A stretch of 64,000 nt of DNA from Verrucomicrobiaceae bacterium (GTDB lineage Bacteria; Verrucomicrobiota; Verrucomicrobiia; Verrucomicrobiales; Verrucomicrobiaceae), in assembly GCA_016795365.1 (NCBI GenBank), contig JAEUHN010000026.1:62001-126000 (forward strand), read 5' to 3'. How positions within the stretch are numbered: position 1 is the stretch's first letter; each line of letters starts with the position of its first letter. Shown here one piece after another: positions 26,145-34,356 of the stretch. Position numbers and translations under genes: made by a program. A model generated the notes under the pieces. The model was not told the origin of the DNA. It made no database searches and saw only the letters and a program-made list of their open reading frames with translations.

Positions 26145-26816
26145 ATGTGCCCGCTTCTTCGCCTTCTCGTTGTCTCCGTCATCGCCATCGTTTCATCGGC
26201 TCATGCTCAGCCTGTCTTCAAGAAGGTGCTCTTCCTCGGCAACAGCATCACCAAGCACGGGCCGAAGGCGGACATCGACTGGTCGGGCAACTGGGGCATG
26301 GCGGCGAGCGCGGAAGCGAAGGACTACGTTCATGTCTTCACGAAGTCGCTTACCGACAAGCAAGGCGCTGCGCCCGAGGTGCTGGTGAAGAACATCGCTG
26401 ACTTCGAGCGCGCGTATGCGGGCTACGACATCACGGGCAAGCTGAAGGAACCCATCGACTTCGCTGCTGATCTGATCGTGCTCGCGATTGGCGAGAACGT
26501 GCCCGCATTGAAGTCAGCCGATGACGCCACCAAGCTCCAGGCAAGCGTCACGCAGCTACTGAAAGCGGTTAAGGGTGATCGCAAGCCGGTGATCCTCGTG
26601 CGCAGTTGCTTCTGGGCGAACGAAGCGAAGGACGCCGCGTTGAAGAGGGCTTGCGATGATGTTGGCGGCATCTACGTGGATCTCGGCACGCTCAGCAAAG
26701 ACAAAACCCTCTACGGTCGAGCCGAGCGTGAGTTCAAGAACGCCGGTGTCGCGAATCATCCCGGTGACAAAGGGATGGCGGCCATTGCTGAGGCGCTGAT
26801 GAAGGCTTTGCCGTGA
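26145..26816 (+). CDS. Secreted SGNH/GDSL-type hydrolase
   Basis: 223 aa; start at 26145 gives a signal peptide (MCPLLRLLVVSVIAIVSSAHA), and the longer frame from 26088 only reads through the REP arm. Block I is LFLGNSIT, with Asn in place of the usual Asp before Ser; block III-like IVLAIGENVP has GEN in place of GxND; the C-terminal block V is NHPGDKGM with His seven residues from the Asp. Carbohydrate esterase activity is likely but the altered blocks make it less certain. Confidence 0.7.
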   Translation: MCPLLRLLVVSVIAIVSSAHAQPVFKKVLFLGNSITKHGPKADIDWSGNWGMAASAEAKDYVHVFTKSLTDKQGAAPEVLVKNIADFERAYAGYDITGKLKEPIDFAADLIVLAIGENVPALKSADDATKLQASVTQLLKAVKGDRKPVILVRSCFWANEAKDAALKRACDDVGGIYVDLGTLSKDKTLYGRAEREFKNAGVANHPGDKGMAAIAEALMKALP

Positions 26817-26894
26817 GCGGTAGCAAATCGATGCTGCTCCGATGTTCGTTGGCGTTGCTGGCACGCGACCCATAGGCCACAGTGCTCGCGGCTC

Positions 26895-28241
26895 ATGCTC
26901 CCGAACCGATCTTCTCTGCTCACCGATCTCGCTCAACTGCTGCGCTGGACCTTGCTGGCGCTGCCGGTCGCTCTGGTGGCAGGTTCGGCGACAGCGTTGT
27001 TTCTTTGGTCGCTGGATCAGGTGACGAAGCTGCAATGGGCGCATCCGCAGTTGCTCTGGTTTCTGCCCTTGGGCGGCGTGGTCGTCGGCCTCTGCTATCA
27101 CTACCTCGGCAAGGGCTCCGACAAAGGCAACAACCTGCTCATCGACGAGGTCCACGAGCCCGGCGGCGGCGTGCCGACTCGCATGGCACCACTCGTTCTG
27201 ATCGGCACGCTGGTGACGCATCTCTTCGGTGGTTCCGCAGGTCGCGAAGGCACGGCGGTGCAGATGGGTGGCAGTCTCGCGGACATGCTGGTGCGACTGC
27301 TGCGCGTGGGCCGCGAGAACCGTCGGCTCATGCTGATGTGCGGCATCGCGGCGGGCTTTGGTGCGGTGTTTGGCACGCCGCTCACGGGCGCGATCTTCGC
27401 GATGGAGGTGCTCGTCATCGGCCGCATTCAATACGAGGCACTGATTCCTGTGCTGGTGGCCAGTGTGCTCGGCGACGCAACGTGCTCAGCGTGGGGCGTG
27501 CATCACACGGTGTATCATCTGGATGTCGCGCACGCCGCGGGCACTCATGCACCTTTTGAAGCGCTACTGCTCGGCAAGGTGGCGCTGGCAGGCATCGCGT
27601 TTGGTTTATGCGGCCGCTTGTTTGCGGAGACCACGCATCGTCTTCAGCGTGGCTTCGCCAAGCTGGTGCCGTATGCCCCTGCACGACCCGCGTTGGGTGC
27701 AGTGGTCGTGATTGCGCTCGTGTATCTCATCGGCACTCGCGACTACCTCGGGCTCGGAGTCGAGGCACCTCCAGGCGGCCAGGTCTCCATCGTCGCTTCC
27801 TTCCATGAAGGCGGTGCCACCTCGCTGAGCTGGCTGTGGAAGACGCTCTTCACCTCGGTCACGCTCTCGAGCGGCTTCAAAGGTGGCGAAGTCACGCCCC
27901 TGTTCTTCATCGGCTCCACGCTGGGCAACACCCTCGGCCTGCTCCTGCACGAGCCCGTCGCTCTCTTCGCCGCGCTCGGCTTCATCGCTGTCTTCGCCGG
28001 AGCCGCGAACACCCCCCTCGCCTGCACCGTCATGGGCATCGAACTCTTTGGCGCACACTACGCCGTCTATTTCGCCGTCGCCTGCTTCATCGCCTACCTC
28101 TTCAGCGGCCACTCCGGCATCTACTTGTCACAACGCGTCGGCGTCGCGAAGAACGGCGGCGGTGAGCACCTTCGTGGGAAGTCGCTGCGGGAGTTGCGAG
28201 CAGTCTCATCGACGCCGCCGAAGGAAACGACTGATCATTAA
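26895..28241 (+). CDS. ClC-family anion transporter, probably fluoride-type (CLC-F)
   Basis: 448 aa, about ten hydrophobic segments, full ClC length. The filter region reads GGSAGREGTAVQMG at about 113-126, so the gating glutamate is Glu118 and Thr stands where chloride channels have Pro (GREGP). The serine motif GSGIP is replaced by GGGVP. Both changes are those I associate with the CLC-F fluoride/proton antiporter clade; that assignment is inference. No fluoride riboswitch is recognisable in the 78-nt leader. Confidence 0.82.
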   Translation: MLPNRSSLLTDLAQLLRWTLLALPVALVAGSATALFLWSLDQVTKLQWAHPQLLWFLPLGGVVVGLCYHYLGKGSDKGNNLLIDEVHEPGGGVPTRMAPLVLIGTLVTHLFGGSAGREGTAVQMGGSLADMLVRLLRVGRENRRLMLMCGIAAGFGAVFGTPLTGAIFAMEVLVIGRIQYEALIPVLVASVLGDATCSAWGVHHTVYHLDVAHAAGTHAPFEALLLGKVALAGIAFGLCGRLFAETTHRLQRGFAKLVPYAPARPALGAVVVIALVYLIGTRDYLGLGVEAPPGGQVSIVASFHEGGATSLSWLWKTLFTSVTLSSGFKGGEVTPLFFIGSTLGNTLGLLLHEPVALFAALGFIAVFAGAANTPLACTVMGIELFGAHYAVYFAVACFIAYLFSGHSGIYLSQRVGVAKNGGGEHLRGKSLRELRAVSSTPPKETTDH

Positions 28242-28304
28242 AGTGTGATCATCAAGGTGCTGATTCACCTGACTTCACGCCCTCTGTCATGATAGCATCC
28301 CGAA

Positions 28305-28901
28305 ATGCGATCCCTGAAGCTGCTCCTGCTATCAACGCTCCTGGCCATTATGGTCTGGCTGACGGCGGGCGCAGCCTGGAGCTCGCACAAGATCTTCGCG
28401 GCCTTTGAGGCTGCGCAAACTGAGGTATTGGGCACCATCAGATGCACTCGACAGGGCGAAGACCAATGGTCGGGCAGCGTCCGAATCGTGTCGAGCTACG
28501 TGCATGCCCACGGCCTGAGCTTGGTGCAGCCAGCGAGGTATTTGGAACCGTGGAAGGATCTTCGAATCACGGGTGAATTGGTGAACGATAGGAGCCAGGA
28601 GCGACAAGGAATCGACCTGACGGGCGATGCCTGGAAGAATCAGTCACGAACCGAAATACTCATTGCCACGCGACAGGAACCCGGACCCGCAACTCTCTCG
28701 GTCACGATCTCCGGGCTTCGTAACAAGATCGAGGGTGATGAGTTGCGACTCGACGTAGTGAACTTGCTGTGTGGCTGCGAAAAGATGGGCGGCGTCGTTT
28801 TGGCAATTGTCACCGCCGCCGCCGGACTCGTTGCTCTGCTGCTGGCGATCGGGCTTGGGAGAGCTGCCATGCGAGACCGCATAATCAAGTCCCCCGTCTA
28901 G
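28305..28901 (+). CDS. Hypothetical protein with N- and C-terminal membrane segments
   Basis: 198 aa. Hydrophobic residues about 4-25 (MRSLKLLLLSTLLAIMVW) and about 162-185 (VVLAIVTAAAGLVALLLAIG) bracket a soluble beta-rich domain with a CTRQGEDQW strand. A CGC motif (LLCGCEKMGG) sits just before the second segment. No family recognised. It stands alone between the ClC gene and the DUF1549 cytochrome. Two TGATCA sequences 8 nt apart occur in the leader at about 28232-28252 and could be a regulator site or chance. Confidence 0.5.
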   Translation: MRSLKLLLLSTLLAIMVWLTAGAAWSSHKIFAAFEAAQTEVLGTIRCTRQGEDQWSGSVRIVSSYVHAHGLSLVQPARYLEPWKDLRITGELVNDRSQERQGIDLTGDAWKNQSRTEILIATRQEPGPATLSVTISGLRNKIEGDELRLDVVNLLCGCEKMGGVVLAIVTAAAGLVALLLAIGLGRAAMRDRIIKSPV

Positions 28902-28965
28902 GCGCGCCTCATTTTCAGCAAAATCCGTGTCTAAAACCGGTCTCGTCGCGCCTTTATGCGTCGTG

Positions 28966-31900
28966 ATGACTTTTGTTCGCCATTCCTCCTCCTTGATCCT
29001 GACGGCCTGCCTTGTGGCGGGCAGTGCGTTTGCTGCTGACGACGACGCGCAGCGCGCGGCGATGAAGTTCTTCGAGACCGACGTTCGTCCGATCCTGGTA
29101 AACAAGTGCTATGACTGCCACAGCAAGACGAAGCAGAAGGGCGGGCTGCGGGTTGATCACATCGGCTACCTCAAGACGGGCGGCGACACTGGGCCTGCGA
29201 TTGTGCCGGGCGATCCAGAGAAGTCGCCGCTGATTGAGGCGATTCGTTGGAAGAACGATGACTTCAAGATGCCGCCGAAGAACAACGGCGGGAAGATGAC
29301 GGACGCGGAAATCGCGACGCTGGAGAAGTGGGTGAAGATGGGCGCGCCGTGGCCGGAGGATGGTGCATCAAAGACGGTGGTGACCGAGGGCGGCTTCACC
29401 GAGGAGCAGCGGAAGTATTGGTTCTTCCAACCCGTCGCGAAGGTGTCGCCGCCGAAGGTGAAGAGCGACTGGGTGCGCAATGATGTCGATCGTTTCATCG
29501 CGGCAAAGCACACGGAGATGAAGCTCAATCCGGCGACGGAAGCAGATCGCCACGAGCTGGTGCGTCGCGCCTACTTTGATCTGCATGGTCTGCCGCCGAC
29601 GAAGGATCAGATCGACGCCTTCGTGAATGACAAGGACCCGCACGCTTACGAGAAGCTGGTGGATGAACTGCTCGCCTCGCCTCGCTACGGCGAGCGTTGG
29701 GCACAGCATTGGCTGGACCTCGTGCGCTACGCGGAGAGCGATGGCTACAATGCGGATGCGTATCGTCCATCAGTGTGGCCGTATCGCGACTACGTCATCA
29801 AGTCGCTGAACGACGACAAGCCTTATGATCAGTTCGTGCGCGAACAGCTCGCAGGCGATGAGATCGCGCCGAACGATCCGAACGTGCTCATCGGCACCGC
29901 GTATCTCCGTCATCCGGTGTATGAGTGGAACCAGCGCGATGCACGCGGCCAGTGGGACATCATTCTCACCGACATGACGGACACGACGGGCGAGCTGTTC
30001 CTGGGCCTCAGCATGGGCTGCGCGCACTGTCACAATCACAAGTTCGACCCCATCTTGCAAAAGGACTACTACCGCCTCCGCGCCTTCCTCGCGCCCGTGC
30101 ACTGGCGCGATGACATGAAGCTCGCGACGCCGGAGGAAAAGAAGGCCTTCGATGCGCAGCAGGCCAAGTGGGAAGCTGCAACCGCTGAGGTGCGGACGAA
30201 GATCGATGCGATCATCAAGCCGATCCTCGAACCCAAGGTCGAGCGCGCGCTGACTCGCTTCACCGACGATCTGCAAGTGATGACACGCAAGGCACCCGAG
30301 CAGCGTGATGGTTTGGAGACACAGCTCGCGGGCTTGGTCGAGCGCCAGATGCAACACGAGCGCGACACCTTTGATCCGATGAAGAGCCTCAAGACCGACG
30401 AGAAGAAAGCAGAATACAAGGCGCTGCAGGAAGAACTAAAGAAGTTCGACCACCTCAAGCCGAAGCCGCTGATGGAGGCGTTCGTCGCGACCGATGCAGG
30501 ACCGAAGGCTCCAGCCGTGGCGATCAAGACGCGCAAGGGCGAGCAGCAGATCGAGCCGGGCTTCCTCTCGATCATCGACACGAATCCGCCGAAGATCGAG
30601 CCCAAGGGCAACTCCACGGGTCGTCGCACCGCGCTCGCCAACTGGATCACGCGACCCGACAATCAGCTCTCGACGCGCGTCATCGTGAACCGCGTGTGGC
30701 AGTATCACTTCGGTCGCGGCATCGTCGCGACAGCGAGCGACTTCGGCAAACTCGGCGAGCCGCCGACGCATCCTGAGTTGCTCGATTTCCTCACCACGCG
30801 CTTCGTCGCGAACGGCTGGCATTTGAAGCAACTGCATCGCGACATCATGCTCTCGGCCACGTATCGCCAGACCGCGCGTCGCGAACCGAACGAAGTCGCC
30901 GCGAAGACCGATCCGTCGAACAAGTATTTCTGGCGCTTCAATCCGCGTCGGCTTGATGCCGAGCAGGTGCGCGATGCCTTGCTCGCGGTGAGCGGCGAAC
31001 TCGATCCTCAATCCGGCGGCCCCGCAGGCGATGGCAATGCCACGCGTCGCTCGGTTTACACCATGAAGAAGCGCAACAACCCGAACGAGTTGCTGCGCGC
31101 GCTCGACATGCCTGCGGGTTTCTCCAGCACGGCTGAACGCCAGAGCACCACGACGCCGACGCAGGCGCTGCAATTGATCAATGGCGACTGGCTGCTCGCG
31201 CGTGCTCGCAAGCTCGCGGATCGTGTGAGTTCCATCGACGATGCGTGGCTCGCGGTGCTCGGTCGTCCGCCGACCGAGAAGGAGCGCACGACGGCTGAAG
31301 GCTTCCTGAAGAAGCGCGCGGGCCATGTGAAACCAGCGCCGCCGAAAGCTGACAGCGATGATTCGCTCGCCGACTTCCAGGAGAACTCGCCGCATGAGCG
31401 ACTGCTGGTGAACACGAGCGAGAAGGAAGGCGATGAGTTCACGGTCGAAGCCATCGTGAGCCTCGACAGCATCGATGTGAACGCCTCGGTGCGCACCATC
31501 GCGTCGCGCTGGAACGGTGGCAAAGACAGCCAGGAAGCCTTTGGCTGGAGTCTCGGCGTCACCGGCGAGAAGTCGCGCTACAAGCCGCGAAACGTCATCG
31601 TGCAAGTCGTGGGCGAGGATGAGAACTCGAACATCGGCTACCAGGTCGTGCCATCGAACATCCACGTCGAACTCGGCCGCCGCTACCACATCGCCGCGCG
31701 TGTGTCGTGCACGGGCAAAAACGTGACTTTCACCGTGCGCGATCTGGAGACGCCAGGCGCTGCGTTGCAGAGCGCCGTGGTCCCGATGGACATCCGTTCC
31801 AAGATCAGTCTCGGTGCTTCACAGCTCGTCATCGGCGGCATGAACAAGCGATCGTCCGCCAGCCAGTGGCACGGCCAAATCGAAGCCCTGCGCATCGCCA

Positions 31901-32112
31901 GCGGCGCGTTGCCTGACAAGTCACTGAATGCCAATCCCGAGCGCTGGACTGAAGGCTTCATCACATGGCGCAGCGCCGATCCACTGACCTCGCAGTTCGA
32001 GTGGTCCGGCTCCGACAAGAAGATCGCCGAAGCGAATGATCCCTATCGCCAAGCGATGAACGACCTCTGCCAGGTGTTGCTCAATACCAACGAATTCTTT
32101 TACCTCCACTAA
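28966..32112 (+). CDS. PSCyt1-DUF1549-DUF1553 cytochrome with an inserted LamG-like domain
   Basis: 1048 aa, secreted; the ATG at 28966 gives a leader ending SAFAADDD, better than the GTG at 28927. PSCyt1 heme site CYDCH at 48-52 with KGGLRVDH; DUF1549 with HGLPPTKDQI and SPRYGERWAQHWLDLVRYAE; a second CAHCH at 352-356 in CAHCHNHKFDPILQKDYY; DUF1553 with GRRTALANWI and VNRVWQYHFGRG. A concanavalin/LamG-like module (about residues 815-995) is spliced in ahead of the final DUF1553 helix (DLCQVLLNTNEFFYLH). Pairs with the DUF1501 gene 4 nt downstream. Confidence 0.92.
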   Translation: MTFVRHSSSLILTACLVAGSAFAADDDAQRAAMKFFETDVRPILVNKCYDCHSKTKQKGGLRVDHIGYLKTGGDTGPAIVPGDPEKSPLIEAIRWKNDDFKMPPKNNGGKMTDAEIATLEKWVKMGAPWPEDGASKTVVTEGGFTEEQRKYWFFQPVAKVSPPKVKSDWVRNDVDRFIAAKHTEMKLNPATEADRHELVRRAYFDLHGLPPTKDQIDAFVNDKDPHAYEKLVDELLASPRYGERWAQHWLDLVRYAESDGYNADAYRPSVWPYRDYVIKSLNDDKPYDQFVREQLAGDEIAPNDPNVLIGTAYLRHPVYEWNQRDARGQWDIILTDMTDTTGELFLGLSMGCAHCHNHKFDPILQKDYYRLRAFLAPVHWRDDMKLATPEEKKAFDAQQAKWEAATAEVRTKIDAIIKPILEPKVERALTRFTDDLQVMTRKAPEQRDGLETQLAGLVERQMQHERDTFDPMKSLKTDEKKAEYKALQEELKKFDHLKPKPLMEAFVATDAGPKAPAVAIKTRKGEQQIEPGFLSIIDTNPPKIEPKGNSTGRRTALANWITRPDNQLSTRVIVNRVWQYHFGRGIVATASDFGKLGEPPTHPELLDFLTTRFVANGWHLKQLHRDIMLSATYRQTARREPNEVAAKTDPSNKYFWRFNPRRLDAEQVRDALLAVSGELDPQSGGPAGDGNATRRSVYTMKKRNNPNELLRALDMPAGFSSTAERQSTTTPTQALQLINGDWLLARARKLADRVSSIDDAWLAVLGRPPTEKERTTAEGFLKKRAGHVKPAPPKADSDDSLADFQENSPHERLLVNTSEKEGDEFTVEAIVSLDSIDVNASVRTIASRWNGGKDSQEAFGWSLGVTGEKSRYKPRNVIVQVVGEDENSNIGYQVVPSNIHVELGRRYHIAARVSCTGKNVTFTVRDLETPGAALQSAVVPMDIRSKISLGASQLVIGGMNKRSSASQWHGQIEALRIASGALPDKSLNANPERWTEGFITWRSADPLTSQFEWSGSDKKIAEANDPYRQAMNDLCQVLLNTNEFFYLH

Positions 32113-32116
32113 CGCC

Positions 32117-33517
32117 ATGCCCTGCCATCGATACGACCAACCGACCTCGCGTCGCGACTTCCTGCAAACCGCTGGCTGCGGCTTCGGTGCCGTGGCGCTC
32201 GCCGCTTTGATGAATGAAGATAAGGCCGCCGCTGCAACGCTCGCGCATCGCGCCGCGAAGGCGAAGCATGTGATCTTCCTCTTCATGGAAGGCGGCCCGA
32301 GCCACCTCGACACGTTCGACTACAAGCCATTGCTCAACAAGCTCGCGGGCCAGTCATTGCCATCGAGCTTCAAGCCACCGATCACCGCCATGGGCGAGTC
32401 GAAGTCGCCAATTCTTGAGTGCAAGCGCACCTGGAAGCAATACGGCCAGGGCGGGCTGTGGATCTCGGATTGGTTCACCAACGTCGCTCATCACGCCGAT
32501 GACCTTGCCGTGATTCACTCGTGCGCCTCCAGTGGCATCAATCATGCGGGCGGCGTGTGCTCGATGAACACGGGTTCCGTCTTCGGTGGTCGTCCGTCGC
32601 TCGGCGCGTGGGCACAGTATGGTCTCGGCACCGAGAACCACAATCTGCCCGGGTTTGTCGTGATCAAGGACAGCGAGGCTACCGTGGTGAATGGCGTGCG
32701 CAACTGGGGCAATGGCTTCATGCCTGCCGTGTATCAGGGCGTGGAGTTCAACTCCGACGGCACACCGATCAAGTATCTCGACAACCCCAAGGGCGTGGAC
32801 CGCAAACGTCAGCGCGACAAGCTCGATCTTCTCGCTTCGCTCAACCGCGACTACAACGCCACGCGCCAGAGCAACACCGAACTCGACGCGCGCATCAAAG
32901 GCTACGAACTCGCCTACCAAATGCAGTCCGAAGCTCCGCAAGCCGTCGATCTCAGCAAAGAGACCGAAGCCACCAAGGCGCTCTACGGCATGAATGACGA
33001 GGCCACGGCTGTCTATGGCCGCAACTGCCTGCTCGCACGACGCCTCATCGAGAACGGCGTGCGCTTTGTGCAGCTCTACTCCGGCGCGGGCAGCAAGTGG
33101 GATGCCCACAAGGGCATCGAAGTGAATCACGGCAAGCTCTGCAACGCCGTCGATAAGCCCATCGCTGGCCTGCTCACCGATCTGAAGGCACGCGGCCTTC
33201 TCGAAGAGACACTCGTCATCTGGGGCGGCGAGTTTGGTCGCACGCCGATGAGTGAGCAAGGCGATGGCCGCGATCACAACCCCACCGGCTTCACCATGTG
33301 GATGGCCGGCGGCGGCGTGAAGGGCGGTCAGACCTATGGCATGACCGATGAGCTTGGCTTGTATGCCGTCGAGGATCGACTGCATGTGCATGACTTGCAC
33401 GCCACCATCCTCCACCTGCTGGGCGTTGATCACACCAAGCTGACTTACAATCACAAAGGTCTTCCGGAGCGCATCGATCAAAACGAAGGGCATCCGTTTA
33501 CGCGACTACTGGGCTGA
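32117..33517 (+). CDS. DUF1501 family protein, Tat-exported
   Basis: 466 aa with a Tat leader (SRRDFLQTAGCGFG). Hallmarks: VIFLFMEGGPSHLDTFDYKP, SSGINHAGGVCSMNTGS, LPGFVVIKD, WGGEFGRTPMSE, GRDHNPTGF and the terminal LLGVDHTKLTYNH. Same family as the gene at 5903-7336 but with its cytochrome partner 4 nt upstream, the standard arrangement. Probable periplasmic phosphatase/sulfatase-fold protein; reaction unknown. Confidence 0.92.
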   Translation: MPCHRYDQPTSRRDFLQTAGCGFGAVALAALMNEDKAAAATLAHRAAKAKHVIFLFMEGGPSHLDTFDYKPLLNKLAGQSLPSSFKPPITAMGESKSPILECKRTWKQYGQGGLWISDWFTNVAHHADDLAVIHSCASSGINHAGGVCSMNTGSVFGGRPSLGAWAQYGLGTENHNLPGFVVIKDSEATVVNGVRNWGNGFMPAVYQGVEFNSDGTPIKYLDNPKGVDRKRQRDKLDLLASLNRDYNATRQSNTELDARIKGYELAYQMQSEAPQAVDLSKETEATKALYGMNDEATAVYGRNCLLARRLIENGVRFVQLYSGAGSKWDAHKGIEVNHGKLCNAVDKPIAGLLTDLKARGLLEETLVIWGGEFGRTPMSEQGDGRDHNPTGFTMWMAGGGVKGGQTYGMTDELGLYAVEDRLHVHDLHATILHLLGVDHTKLTYNHKGLPERIDQNEGHPFTRLLG

Positions 33518-33519
33518 GA

Positions 33520-34278
33520 TCAGCCGTCCCAGCTCTGACCATTCCAGGCGCAGGCTCGGTTGATGAGGCCTAGGGCGGCAGCGGTGAAGCTGGCAAACAG
33601 AGTCTCACCTTTCTCGGGTGATGCAGTGCGAGGATCGCCAACGTGTCCTGGCTCGCTTCGATCGGTCATGATCCAGCCACGTGAGGCCGGTTCGAAGGGA
33701 TTGCCAAAAGGCACGTCTCGAACTTTGGAAAGGTCACCCACCAGTTCAGGGCGGATTCGCAAGACCATGCTCGTCTCCCATTCGCAGGCATGGCCCATCA
33801 CCTGTTGGTTGATGGTAGTGTCGATGGTCCAAGGCTCAGCACCCAGGTTCCAGTAGGTGACAAAGAGCAGCAGCAGGTCTCGTCGATCACGGTGCTTCTG
33901 CCGTGTTTCGAAGACGGACTGCTTGCCCGGCGTGTCGTTGCCGCCGTGGCCATTGAAGATGATGAGCCGCTTGAACCCGTGGGCGATGAGGTTCTCGAGC
34001 AGATTGTTCAGCAGGTCGATGTAGAGACGTGGCTCGGCACTGAGTGTGCCGGGAAACTCCATGTGGTGATGAGAATTTCCGAACCACATGAGCGGGGTGA
34101 TGAGAACACGACTGCCAGCTTCCAGCTCGATGCGACGGATGAGTTCGTTCGTGAGCAGGCTGTCGGTGAAGACAGGCATGTGCAGGCCGTGCTGCTCCAG
34201 GGCGGCCACGGGAATGATCACAGGCGTATTCTTATCGAGAGCGGCCACATCGGGCCATTTCATGTCAGCGAGTTGCAT
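33520..34278 (-). CDS. Creatininase family protein
   Basis: 252 aa; ATG at 34278 preferred to the TTG at 34290. Family signatures: VIIPVAALEQHGLHMPVFTDS (metal ligands Glu, His and Asp), GNSHHHMEFPGT, and FNGHGGND (Asn-Gly-His). Members are zinc/manganese amidohydrolases (creatininase, mycofactocin peptidase MftE, FAPy deformylase). Nothing next door narrows the substrate. Convergent with the DUF1501 gene, with just 2 nt between the two stops. Likely cytoplasmic. Confidence 0.88.
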   Translation of the reverse strand: MQLADMKWPDVAALDKNTPVIIPVAALEQHGLHMPVFTDSLLTNELIRRIELEAGSRVLITPLMWFGNSHHHMEFPGTLSAEPRLYIDLLNNLLENLIAHGFKRLIIFNGHGGNDTPGKQSVFETRQKHRDRRDLLLLFVTYWNLGAEPWTIDTTINQQVMGHACEWETSMVLRIRPELVGDLSKVRDVPFGNPFEPASRGWIMTDRSEPGHVGDPRTASPEKGETLFASFTAAALGLINRACAWNGQSWDG

Positions 34279-34356
34279 GGTTGAGATCAAAGCAATGCCG
34301 GACCACGGAGTCGAGCACGACGATGGGAAGCTGGTCAGTCGATATGGGGCAGGGGA

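Noticed and set aside
26817-26894. Fluoride riboswitch ahead of the ClC gene
   Set aside because: The 78-nt leader does not show the conserved pseudoknot sequences I would expect.
28232-28252. Operator made of two TGATCA boxes
   Set aside because: TGATCA is a short common palindrome; without a known regulator the spacing alone is not evidence.
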